From NCBI GenBank assembly GCA_036501085.1, contig DASYAZ010000086.1, positions 1 to 19,043 of the forward strand: 19,043 bases of DNA. The letters are read 5' to 3'. The position numbers were made by a program, and so were the translations under genes. Under the pieces are notes generated by a model. That model worked only from the letters and a program-made list of their open reading frames with translations, had not been told where the DNA came from and ran no database searches. How positions within the stretch are numbered: the stretch's first letter is position 1; the number at the start of each line of letters is the position of its first letter. This DNA is from GCA-003244245 sp036501085 (lineage in GTDB: Bacteria > Actinomycetota > Actinomycetes > Mycobacteriales > Pseudonocardiaceae). Positions 1-6,645 of this stretch are shown here, in pieces.

Positions 1-36
1 ACGTGGTGTGGTCCCCCCCAGGGGACCACACCACGT
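1..36. terminator. 16-bp perfect inverted repeat at the end of pduO
   Basis: ACGTGGTGTGGTCCCC (1-16) and its exact reverse complement (21-36) flank a 4-nt loop, CCCA. The right arm, read on the minus strand, codes for the conserved pduO ending (VVWS), and the other arm lies further downstream in that gene. It is a strong hairpin without a visible U-tract. The stop codon is outside the window, so the position relative to the stop cannot be seen. Confidence 0.6.
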
Positions 37-592
37 CTCCACCGGGGTTGGCGACCCGGCTCAGGATGAACAGCAAGTCCGAGAGCCGGTTGAGGTAGCG
101 GGCAGTCACGGCGCTGGTGCGCTCGCTGTCCTGTTGCAGCAGCGCCCAGACGCTCCGCTCGGCTCGCCGGGCGACCACCCGGGCGGTGTGCAGCAGTGCT
201 GCACCCGGGGTGCCGCCGGGCAGGATGAACGAGTTCAGCGCGGGCAGCTCCGCATTGAACTCGTCACACCAGCCCTCCAGCCGGGTGACGTAGCTCTCAT
301 CGATCCGCAGCGCGGCGTGCTTCGGCTGCGCCTGATCTCCGGGATGGACGAGGGGGGTGCACAGGTCGGCACCCACGTCGAACAGGTCGTTCTGCACCTG
401 CCGCAGCACCTCCACCAGGGGTGGCGGGAGCGATCCCAGCGCCAGCGCCACCCCGAGGGAGCAGTTGGCCTCGTCCACGTCGGCGTAGGCCACCAGCCGC
501 GGGTCGGTCTTGCTGACCCGGGAGAAGTCGCCGAGCCCGGTCGTCCCGTCATCGCCGGTGCGGGTATAGATCCTGGTGAGGTGCACTGCCAT
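1..592 (-). CDS. pduO: PduO-type ATP:cob(I)alamin adenosyltransferase, 3' end cut by the window edge
   Basis: Transfers the adenosyl group of ATP to cob(I)alamin to make adenosylcobalamin, the cofactor of the MeaA mutase encoded nearby. Read from ATG at 592 on the minus strand, 197 codons are visible with no stop before the window edge; the family is usually about 190 aa, so little is missing. The N-terminus MAVHLTRIYTRTGDDGTTGL carries the ATP-binding TRTGDDGTTGLGD motif. Further family hallmarks are RVSKTDPRLVAYADVDEAN, a C-terminal helix with ARYLNRLSDLLFILSR and the ending GDVVWSPGG. The start is supported by a TAGCCT -10 box (604 to 599) exactly 6 nt upstream, typical of a leaderless mRNA. 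It diverges from murA, the arrangement I recall for Rv1314c/murA in mycobacteria. The last visible codons form one arm of a 16-bp hairpin. Confidence 0.93.
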   Translation of the reverse strand, partial: MAVHLTRIYTRTGDDGTTGLGDFSRVSKTDPRLVAYADVDEANCSLGVALALGSLPPPLVEVLRQVQNDLFDVGADLCTPLVHPGDQAQPKHAALRIDESYVTRLEGWCDEFNAELPALNSFILPGGTPGAALLHTARVVARRAERSVWALLQQDSERTSAVTARYLNRLSDLLFILSRVANPGGDVVWSPGGDHTT

Positions 593-598
593 GAGATC

Positions 599-604
599 AG
601 GCTA
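599..604 (-). promoter_or_regulatory. -10 box of pduO (leaderless)
   Basis: TAGCCT on the minus strand, 6 nt before the ATG at 592. This matches the actinobacterial TANNNT -10 consensus at the distance that puts the transcription start on the start codon. No clear -35 is seen. Confidence 0.5.
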
Positions 605-633
605 CGGCCGCTCGGGGCCTGCGGCGCACCCGC

Positions 634-639
634 TAGCGT
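634..639 (+). promoter_or_regulatory. -10 box of murA
   Basis: TAGCGT on the plus strand, 8 nt before the GTG start of murA at 648. The gap is slightly longer than the usual 6-7 nt for leaderless mRNAs. There is no Shine-Dalgarno sequence before this GTG, which agrees with leaderless initiation. Confidence 0.45.
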
Positions 640-647
640 GCGCAGGC

Positions 648-1979
648 GTGAGCGAGCACTTCAGAGTTTGCGGCGGCGCCCGGTTGACCGGCGAGGTCCA
701 GGTCGTCGGCGCGAAGAACAGCGTGCTGAAGCTGATGGCAGCGGCGTTGTTGGCCGAGGGCACCACCACCCTCACCAACTGTCCCGAGATCCTTGACGTC
801 CCACTGATGGCGGACGTGCTGCGTGGGCTGGGATGCGAAGTGGAGGTGGCCGGCTCGCAGGTGCGCATCACCACGCCGGCCGAGCCCAAGCACGAGGCCG
901 ACTACGGGTCGGTCAGCAAGCTGCGGGCCTCTGTGTGCGTGCTCGGCCCGCTGCTGGGCCGTTGCCGGCGGGCCAAGGTCGCGCTGCCCGGCGGTGATGC
1001 CATCGGATCCCGGCCGCTGGATATGCACCAGAACGGGCTTCGCAAGCTCGGTGCTCGCAGCGAGATCGAGCACGGCTGCGTGGTGGCCGAGGCCGAGGGC
1101 CTGCACGGCGCGCAGATCTGGCTCGACTTCCCCAGCGTCGGGGCGACCGAGAACATCCTGATGGCGGCGGTGCTCGCCGAGGGCACCACGATCATCGACA
1201 ACGCGGCCCGCGAGCCGGAGATCGTGGACCTGTGCGTGATGCTGCAGCAGATGGGCGCCCAGATCAGCGGGGAGGGCACCTCCACCCTCACCGTGGAGGG
1301 GGTGACCGCCCTGGTGCCCACCGAGCATCGGGTGATCGGGGACCGCATCGTCGGCGCCACCTGGGCCTTCGCCGCTGCGATGACCCGGGGTGATGTGACC
1401 GTCCGTGGTGTCGACCCGCACCACCTGGATCTGGTGCTGGAGAAGCTCCGGCTGGCCGGCGCGCAGGTCGAGCAACTCGGCGAGGTGGATCGGCTAGCTG
1501 GGGTGGATCGGCTAGCTGGGGTGCATCGGCCCGCCGGAGCCGAGTACAGCTTCCGGGTGGTGATGCCCGGCCGGCCCACCGCGGTGGACTTCGTGACGTT
1601 GCCCTACCCGGGGTTCGCCACCGACCTTCAACCGATGGCGATCGCCCTGTCCGCCATCTCCGAGGGCACCTCGATGATCACCGAGAACGTGTTCGAAGCC
1701 CGGTTTCGCTTCGTCGAGGAGATGATGCGGCTGGGCGCTGATGCCCGCACCGATGGCCACCACGCGGTCGTCCGCGGCATCGAGCGGCTCTCCAGCGCTC
1801 CGGTATGGGCTTGCGACATCCGGGCCGGCGCCGGCCTCGTGCTGGCCGGGCTGTGCGCCGAGGGGAGCACCGATGTGTGGGACGTCTTCCACATCGACCG
1901 CGGCTACCCGCGCTTCTTGGAGAATCTCACCGCCCTCGGCGCCGACGTCCGCCGCGTCACCGCACCCCCAGAACGCTAA
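648..1979 (+). CDS. murA: UDP-N-acetylglucosamine 1-carboxyvinyltransferase MurA, Asp117 type
   Basis: Catalyses the first committed cytoplasmic step of peptidoglycan synthesis, transferring enolpyruvate from PEP to UDP-GlcNAc. The product is 443 aa from GTG at 648 and begins MSEHFRVCGGARLTGEVQVV, which aligns with actinobacterial MurA N-termini; an open frame extends upstream but has no family similarity. Motifs seen are GAKNSVLKLMAA (about 21-32), RASVCVLGPL (about 93), PGGDAIGSRPLDMH (114-127) and a DIRAGAGLVLAGL-type C-terminal loop. The catalytic Cys115 of E. coli is Asp117 here, as in M. tuberculosis, a change known to give fosfomycin resistance. A 6-residue repeat (VDRLAG, VDRLAG, VHRPAG; residues 280-297) expands a surface loop before the YSFRVVM strand. 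The TAA stop lies directly before a long hairpin shared with the convergent ligase gene. Confidence 0.97.
   Translation: MSEHFRVCGGARLTGEVQVVGAKNSVLKLMAAALLAEGTTTLTNCPEILDVPLMADVLRGLGCEVEVAGSQVRITTPAEPKHEADYGSVSKLRASVCVLGPLLGRCRRAKVALPGGDAIGSRPLDMHQNGLRKLGARSEIEHGCVVAEAEGLHGAQIWLDFPSVGATENILMAAVLAEGTTIIDNAAREPEIVDLCVMLQQMGAQISGEGTSTLTVEGVTALVPTEHRVIGDRIVGATWAFAAAMTRGDVTVRGVDPHHLDLVLEKLRLAGAQVEQLGEVDRLAGVDRLAGVHRPAGAEYSFRVVMPGRPTAVDFVTLPYPGFATDLQPMAIALSAISEGTSMITENVFEARFRFVEEMMRLGADARTDGHHAVVRGIERLSSAPVWACDIRAGAGLVLAGLCAEGSTDVWDVFHIDRGYPRFLENLTALGADVRRVTAPPER
1485..1538 (+). repeat. 18-bp tandem repeat inside murA
   Basis: Two identical 18-bp units, GTGGATCGGCTAGCTGGG (1485-1502 and 1503-1520), are followed by a diverged third unit (1521-1538). 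They stay in frame and encode VDRLAG-VDRLAG-VHRPAG. Confidence 0.9.
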
Positions 1980-1980
1980 C

Positions 1981-2059
1981 CCCCCGTCCCGACATGGAGA
2001 CATATCGGGGTCCCGAGGGGGTCAAATTCCCCGATATGTCTCCATATCGGGGACGGGGG
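1981..2059. terminator. Long bidirectional hairpin between murA and the acyl-CoA ligase gene
   Basis: A perfect 17-bp inner stem (1994-2010 with 2029-2045) surrounds an 18-nt loop. A 10-bp outer stem (1981-1990 with 2050-2059) is separated from it by a small mismatched section. It begins right after the murA TAA. The minus-strand ligase gene reads into it, with its TGA (2024-2022) in the loop. A shared terminator for convergent genes is the simplest reading. Confidence 0.75.
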
Positions 2060-3683
2060 TGATGGGGAGGGCGCCGTTGGAGTAGAGGGCACGGAGGCGT
2101 TTCTTGTCGAACTTGCCCACCGAGGTCTTGGGGACCTCGGTGATGAAACACCAGCATTCGGGCACCTGCCAGCCCGGAACCGAGCCGCCGAGGTGATCGC
2201 GTAGCTCGGCGACGCCGACGTCCGCGCCGCTGGCCAGCACCACGGCGGCCAGGGGACGCTCCACCCACTTGTCGTCCGGGATGGCGATCACGGCCGCCTC
2301 GACGACCTTCGGGTGTCCCATCAGGAGGTTCTCCAGCTGCACCGAGGAGATCCACTCCCCACCGGATTTGATCACGTCCTTGGCGCGGTCGCTGATGATG
2401 ATGAAGCCCAGTTCGTCGATCGTGCCGACATCACCGGTACGCAGCCACCCGTCGTGGAACCTGCTGGCCCCCGGACCCCCGCTCTCGCCGTGGTAGCTCG
2501 CGGTGACCCACGGCCCGCGAACCTGGATCTCGCCCACGGAGTTGCCATCGCAGGGCAGCACGACATCGTCCTCGCCGACGATGCGACCCTCGACGCCGGC
2601 CACGAGCCGGCCGGCGCCGGACCGGTAGCTCCAGGACTCCTCGCCCTGCACCCCGACCGGCGGGGTGGCCACCGAGCCCACCGGGGAGGTCTCGGTCATC
2701 CCCCAGGCCTGCTTGATCTCCAGGCCCAGCTCGTCGGAAAACGCCTTCATCAATGCCAGCGGTACTGCAGAGCCGCCGCAGAGCACCAGGCGGAGCGAAG
2801 ATAGGTCCCCACCGTGTTCGCGCACCCGGCGCAGCACCTCGCCCCAGATGGTCGGTACCGCACCGGCCAGCGTGGGCCGCTGCTCCTCGATGAGGTTGAT
2901 CAGCGACTCGGCCGCCAGGAAGCGGTCCGGCATGATCAGGCTGGCCCCGGCCATGAAGGCGGCATAGGGCAGCCCCCAGGCATTGGCATGGAACATCGGC
3001 ACCACCGGCAGTATCCGGTCGGCGGGGGTCAGCGCCCCGACCTCGCCGGAACAGACGCACATCGAGTGCAGGTAGATCGAACGGTGGCTGTAGGCGACCC
3101 CCTTGGGGCTGCCGGTGGTGCCACTCGTGTAGCACATCGCAGCCGCGGAGCGCTCGTCGATGCTGCTCGGCCAGTCGAATTCCTCGGGCTGGGCAGCCAG
3201 TAGTTCATGGTAGGAGTGCAGCTGCGGCCCGGCACCCTCCAGCACGGAGGAGTCGGCATCCCCGATCACCAGCACGTGGCGGACCGTGGTCATCGCCGGC
3301 AGGGCGCGCGCCAGCAGTGGCACCAGCGAGCCGTCCACGATGACCACGTCGTCCTCGGCGTGGTTGGCGATCCAGGCCACTTGGTCGGGTGGGAGCCGCA
3401 GGTTCAGGGTGTGGACCACCGCGCCCATCGCGGGAATCGCGAGGTAGGCCTCGAGATGCTCCTGGTTGTTCCACTGGAAGGTGGCCACCCGCTGGTCGCT
3501 GGTGACTCCGAGCTCGCGTAACGCCCCGGCCAGCTGTGCCGAGCGCCGCCCCAGCTGCGCGTACGTGGCGTGGCGGGCGTCGGCACCAGTCCAGGTGACG
3601 ACCTCGCCGTCACCGTGCACGGTGCTGCCGTGGCGCATGATCACGCCTACGGTGAGCGGGAAGTCCATCATCGTGCTGTCCAC
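2022..3683 (-). CDS. Fatty-acyl-CoA ligase (AMP-forming, ANL superfamily)
   Basis: Activates a carboxylic acid with ATP and CoA through an acyl-adenylate. The product is 553 aa from GTG at 3683, with GAGGGG upstream; ATG at 3671 is an alternative. Visible motifs are the P-loop YTSGTTGSPKG (185-195), a GMTETSP adenylate loop, DGWLRTGDVG, the hinge SDRAKDVIKSGGEWISS and the C-terminal catalytic lysine in KTSVGKFDKK (about Lys524). Overall it looks like the medium/long-chain FadD/AlkK-type branch; the substrate cannot be read from sequence. The last about 11 residues (PVPDMETYRGI) are encoded by the terminator palindrome and are probably not part of the ancestral enzyme. It diverges from meaA across a 95-bp gap, so it may feed acyl-CoA into the neighbouring pathway (inference). 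Confidence 0.93.
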   Translation of the reverse strand: MDSTMMDFPLTVGVIMRHGSTVHGDGEVVTWTGADARHATYAQLGRRSAQLAGALRELGVTSDQRVATFQWNNQEHLEAYLAIPAMGAVVHTLNLRLPPDQVAWIANHAEDDVVIVDGSLVPLLARALPAMTTVRHVLVIGDADSSVLEGAGPQLHSYHELLAAQPEEFDWPSSIDERSAAAMCYTSGTTGSPKGVAYSHRSIYLHSMCVCSGEVGALTPADRILPVVPMFHANAWGLPYAAFMAGASLIMPDRFLAAESLINLIEEQRPTLAGAVPTIWGEVLRRVREHGGDLSSLRLVLCGGSAVPLALMKAFSDELGLEIKQAWGMTETSPVGSVATPPVGVQGEESWSYRSGAGRLVAGVEGRIVGEDDVVLPCDGNSVGEIQVRGPWVTASYHGESGGPGASRFHDGWLRTGDVGTIDELGFIIISDRAKDVIKSGGEWISSVQLENLLMGHPKVVEAAVIAIPDDKWVERPLAAVVLASGADVGVAELRDHLGGSVPGWQVPECWCFITEVPKTSVGKFDKKRLRALYSNGALPITPVPDMETYRGI

Positions 3684-3746
3684 CGCGGCGGCCCCTCTGC
3701 TCGATCCTCGGTACCGATTGTGGCGCTGGCCACAGTAGGTGACCAG

Positions 3747-3771
3747 TACTCTCCTCTGGAGAGGCTGGAGG
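3747..3771 (+). promoter_or_regulatory. Probable -10 box and ribosome-binding site of meaA
   Basis: TACTCT (3747-3752) fits a TANNNT -10 box. A small hairpin, CTCTCC-TCT-GGAGAG (3749-3763), follows, then the Shine-Dalgarno GGAGG (3767-3771), 7 nt before the ATG at 3779. No convincing -35 is seen. Confidence 0.4.
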
Positions 3772-3778
3772 TGTCCTG

Positions 3779-5761
3779 ATGCCCTACCCCAGCAATCACG
3801 AGCGGGACCGGCCGTGGGTGATGCGCACTTATGCCGGGCATTCCTCGGCGCGCACGTCCAACGCCTTGTACCGGCGTAATCTCGCCAAGGGTCAGACCGG
3901 CCTGTCGGTGGCGTTCGATCTGCCCACCCAGACGGGGTACGACCCGGATCACGAGCTGGCCCGGGGCGAGGTCGGCAAGGTCGGCGTGCCGATCAGCCAC
4001 ATCGGTGACATGCGCGCGCTGTTCGACGGCATCCCGATGGCCCAGGCCAACACCTCGATGACGATCAATGCCACCGCCATGTGGCTGCTGGCGCTGTACG
4101 CCTCGGTGGCCCAGGAGCACGGTGCGGATCTGGCGCAGCTGACGGGTACCACGCAGAACGACATCATCAAGGAGTACCTCTCCCGCGGGACCTACGTCTT
4201 CCCGCCCGCCCCGAGCCTGCGGTTGATCACCGACATGGTGGTGTACGCGGTCAACAACATCCCGAAGTGGAACCCGATCAACATCTGCAGCTACCACCTG
4301 CAGGAGGCGGGCGCGACGCCGGTGCAGGAGGTCGCCTACGCCATGTGCACCGCGATCGCCGTGCTGGACTCGGTCCGGGATTCCGGGCAGGTCGCGGCGG
4401 ACGACTTCGCCACCGTCGTCGGGCGGATGTCGTTCTTCGTCAACGCCGGGGTGCGTTTCGTCGAGGAGATGTGCAAGCTGCGCGCCTTCGGGCGGCTCTG
4501 GGATGAGACCTGCCGGGATCGCTACGGTGTGACCGATCCCAAGCTGCGCCGGTTTCGATACGGCGTGCAGGTCAACTCGCTGGGGTTGACCGAGTCGCAG
4601 CCGGAGAACAACGTCCAGCGCATCGTGCTGGAGATGCTCGCGGTGACGCTGTCCCGGGATGCCCGCGCCCGGGCGGTGCAGCTGCCCGCGTGGAACGAGG
4701 CGCTGGGCCTGCCCCGGCCCTGGGACCAGCAATGGGCGCTGCGGATGCAGCAGGTACTGGCCTACGAGACCGATCTGCTGGAGTACGAGGACCTCTTCGA
4801 CGGCTCCCGGGTGGTCGAGGTCCGGGTCAGCGACATCGCCGAGGGTGCCCGCGCGGAGATCGACCGGGTGCAGGGCATGGGTGGGGCCATCTCCGCTGTC
4901 GAGTCCGGATACATGAAATCGCAGCTGGTGTCCTCGCTCGCCGCGCGGCGCCGCCGGATCGAGGACGGCGAGGACGTGATCGTCGGGGTCAACCGGTTCA
5001 CCGAGACCGACCCCAGCCCGCTGCAGGCCGAGGGTGCCGGTGCGATCGAGACCATCGACCCGGCCTCCGAAGCCAGGGTGATCGAAGCGATTCAGGCCTG
5101 GCGGGCAGACCGGGATGCCAGCGCTGTGGAGGATACGCTGCGGCGGCTAGCCGAGGCCGCCAAGACCGACGCCAACCTGGTCGAGGCGTCCATGGCCTGC
5201 GCCCGCGCGGGGGTGACGACCGGGGAGTGGGCCGGAACCCTGCGTGAGATCTTCGGGGAGTACCGCGCACCGACCGGGATCGCCGGCGCCGCGGCGGCAG
5301 GTGCGGCCGGTGCGGCGATCGCGCGGGTGCGGGACCGGGTGCATGCCCTCAGCGAGGAACTGGGCGAGCGGTTGCGGATGCTGGTCGGCAAGCCTGGCCT
5401 GGACGGGCACTCCAACGGCGCGGAGCAGGTCGCGGTCCGGGCTCGGGACGTCGGCTTCGAAGTGGTCTACCAGGGCATCCGGCTCACGCCGGCGGAGATC
5501 GTGGCGGCTGCGGTGGCCGAGGACGTGCATGTGGTCGGCCTGTCGGTGCTCTCCGGCTCGCACCTGGAGGTCGTGCCTGCGGTGGTCGACGGGCTGCGGG
5601 CCGCCGGTGCCGCGGGCATCCCGGTGGTCGTCGGCGGGATCATCCCCCCGGAGGACGCCGACACGCTGCGGGCGCGCGGCGTGGCCAAGGTGTTCACGCC
5701 CAAGGATTTCGAGCTCACCGGCATCATGGACCAGATCGTCGATCTCATCGGTCCCCGCTGA
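3779..5761 (+). CDS. meaA: Ethylmalonyl-CoA mutase (MeaA/Ecm), adenosylcobalamin-dependent
   Basis: Isomerises (2R)-ethylmalonyl-CoA to methylsuccinyl-CoA in the ethylmalonyl-CoA pathway. The product is 660 aa in one chain: a TIM-barrel substrate domain (about 1-500) and a C-terminal B12-binding domain (about 530-660). RPWVMRTYAGHS places the active-site Tyr at 18, and NICSYHLQEAGATP holds the conserved His173. The whole N-terminal half (GTTQNDIIKEYLSRGTYVFP, LPAWNEALGLPRPWDQQW) matches MeaA rather than methylmalonyl- or isobutyryl-CoA mutase. The base-off B12 motif DGHSNG is at 542-547 (axial ligand His544), followed by LSVLSGSH and VVVGGIIP. ATG 3779 has GGAGG 7 nt upstream. Ccr, epimerase, the MeaB GTPase and PduO in the same window support the assignment. 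Its TGA lies in the loop of a hairpin that uses the last codons. Confidence 0.96.
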   Translation: MPYPSNHERDRPWVMRTYAGHSSARTSNALYRRNLAKGQTGLSVAFDLPTQTGYDPDHELARGEVGKVGVPISHIGDMRALFDGIPMAQANTSMTINATAMWLLALYASVAQEHGADLAQLTGTTQNDIIKEYLSRGTYVFPPAPSLRLITDMVVYAVNNIPKWNPINICSYHLQEAGATPVQEVAYAMCTAIAVLDSVRDSGQVAADDFATVVGRMSFFVNAGVRFVEEMCKLRAFGRLWDETCRDRYGVTDPKLRRFRYGVQVNSLGLTESQPENNVQRIVLEMLAVTLSRDARARAVQLPAWNEALGLPRPWDQQWALRMQQVLAYETDLLEYEDLFDGSRVVEVRVSDIAEGARAEIDRVQGMGGAISAVESGYMKSQLVSSLAARRRRIEDGEDVIVGVNRFTETDPSPLQAEGAGAIETIDPASEARVIEAIQAWRADRDASAVEDTLRRLAEAAKTDANLVEASMACARAGVTTGEWAGTLREIFGEYRAPTGIAGAAAAGAAGAAIARVRDRVHALSEELGERLRMLVGKPGLDGHSNGAEQVAVRARDVGFEVVYQGIRLTPAEIVAAAVAEDVHVVGLSVLSGSHLEVVPAVVDGLRAAGAAGIPVVVGGIIPPEDADTLRARGVAKVFTPKDFELTGIMDQIVDLIGPR

Positions 5762-5780
5762 ACCCGCTGGCGGGACCGAT
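5747..5780 (+). terminator. Stop-codon hairpin at the end of meaA
   Basis: ATCGGTCCC (5747-5755) pairs with GGGACCGAT (5772-5780), with an extra GC pair step inside after a one-base bulge. The left arm encodes the last residues (IGP), and the TGA (5759-5761) is in the loop. The -10 box of the next gene starts right after the right arm. Confidence 0.55.
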
Positions 5781-5786
5781 TACCGT
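5781..5786 (+). promoter_or_regulatory. -10 box of the ECHDC3-like gene (leaderless)
   Basis: TACCGT ends 6 nt before the ATG at 5793, the leaderless spacing. No Shine-Dalgarno sequence is present. Confidence 0.5.
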
Positions 5787-5792
5787 CCAGGT

Positions 5793-6563
5793 ATGGGCTT
5801 TGCCGCACTGAAGATCGAGCGGGACGGGGACACCGTCCGGATCACGATGAACCGCCCGGAACGGCGCAACGCGCTCTCCGCCGAGCACCTCACCGAGCTG
5901 CGTGACGCCTTCGTTGACGCGGGCCGCACGGACGCCACCGGGATCGTGCTCGGTGCTGAGGGTAAGGCGTTCTCCGCGGGTCACGACTTCGCCGACGTCG
6001 CTACCCGCGACCTGGACGGGGTCCGGGAGCTGTTGGAGCTGTGCACGGAGCTGATGCGCACCATCCACGCGGTCCCGCAGGTGGTCATTGCCCGAGTGCA
6101 CGCGCTGGCCACCGCGGCGGGCTGCCAGCTGGTGGCATCCTGCGATCTTGCGGTGGCCGCCGAGTCGGCGGGTTTCGCGCTGCCCGGCGGCCGGGGTGGC
6201 TGGTTCTGCCACACCCCCGCCGTACCGGTGGCCCGCTCGATCGGGCGCAAGCGGCTGATGGAGATAGCGCTGACCGGTGACGTGGTGGATGCCCGCACCG
6301 CCGCGGACTGGGGGCTGGTCAACCGGGCGGTTCCGGATGCTGAGCTGGACGCCGCGGTGGACGACCTGCTGGCCCGCGCCACCCGCGGTAGCCGCGCCAG
6401 CAAGGCGCAGGGCAAGCGGACCCTCTACGCGCAGCTCGACCGGCCCGAGGCCGACGCCTACGCCATCGCCCTGGACGCGATGGCCACCACCTCCCAGACC
6501 GCCGCCGCGCGCGAAGGCATGTCCGCATTCCTGGCGAAGCGCCGCCCGAGCTGGAGGTCGTGA
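5793..6563 (+). CDS. ECHDC3-like crotonase-superfamily protein lacking the catalytic glutamates
   Basis: A 256-aa crotonase-fold protein beginning MGFAALKIERDGDTVRITMN. It has the family core: NRPERRNALS (20-29), the oxyanion-hole segments FSAGHDF (about 60-66) and TAAGCQLVASCDLAVAAES, and a C-terminal trimerisation helix. The two residues that act as acid/base in true enoyl-CoA hydratases (Glu144 and Glu164 of the rat enzyme) are Gln112 and Gly132 here. The segments VHALATAAGCQLVASCD and GWFCHTPAVPVAR resemble the ECHDC3 subgroup, whose activity is poorly defined. A simple hydratase role for crotonyl-CoA is therefore doubtful despite the pathway context; another acyl-CoA reaction or a proofreading role is possible. 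The start is supported by a -10 box 6 nt upstream. The TGA (6561-6563) belongs to the TGAGTGG palindrome. Confidence 0.88.
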   Translation: MGFAALKIERDGDTVRITMNRPERRNALSAEHLTELRDAFVDAGRTDATGIVLGAEGKAFSAGHDFADVATRDLDGVRELLELCTELMRTIHAVPQVVIARVHALATAAGCQLVASCDLAVAAESAGFALPGGRGGWFCHTPAVPVARSIGRKRLMEIALTGDVVDARTAADWGLVNRAVPDAELDAAVDDLLARATRGSRASKAQGKRTLYAQLDRPEADAYAIALDAMATTSQTAAAREGMSAFLAKRRPSWRS

Positions 6564-6600
6564 GTGGCATTGGGTGCCAGAACACTGTTTGCCACTCACG
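6559..6600 (+). terminator. TGAGTGG-type palindrome containing the stop codon of the ECHDC3-like gene
   Basis: CGTGAGTGGCA (6559-6569) pairs exactly with TGCCACTCACG (6590-6600). The TGA of the upstream gene is within the left arm. The 20-nt interior ends in AACACTGTT, a word also present in the larger palindrome at 13196-13243, so the two look like copies of one element. Confidence 0.65.
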
Positions 6601-6645
6601 AGGCGCACGGGTGCACGCGATAGCGTGCACCCGTGCGCCTCGTGA
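6596..6645. repeat. 23-bp perfect inverted repeat spanning the nucS start codon
   Basis: Arms 6596-6618 and 6623-6645 are exact reverse complements around the 4-nt loop GATA (6619-6622). The right arm includes the GTG start and the first codons of nucS (GTGCGCCTCGTGA). The -10 box TAGCGT overlaps the loop and the start of the right arm. The left arm overlaps the right arm of the preceding palindrome by 5 nt. Confidence 0.85.
6621..6626 (+). promoter_or_regulatory. -10 box of nucS (leaderless)
   Basis: TAGCGT ends 6 nt before the GTG at 6633. No Shine-Dalgarno sequence is available, because the upstream 30 nt are the hairpin. Confidence 0.5.

Noticed and set aside
576..647. Extending MurA upstream to ATG 576
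   Set aside because: The added residues have no family similarity, and the promoter -10 box of murA lies within this stretch; GTG 648 matches known MurA N-termini.
8..796. Plus-strand open frame of 262 codons over pduO and the start of murA
   Set aside because: It is antisense to PduO, which is verified codon by codon with family motifs.
3668..4732. Minus-strand open frame over the start of meaA
   Set aside because: Antisense to an unmistakable mutase; it also crosses the divergent promoter region.
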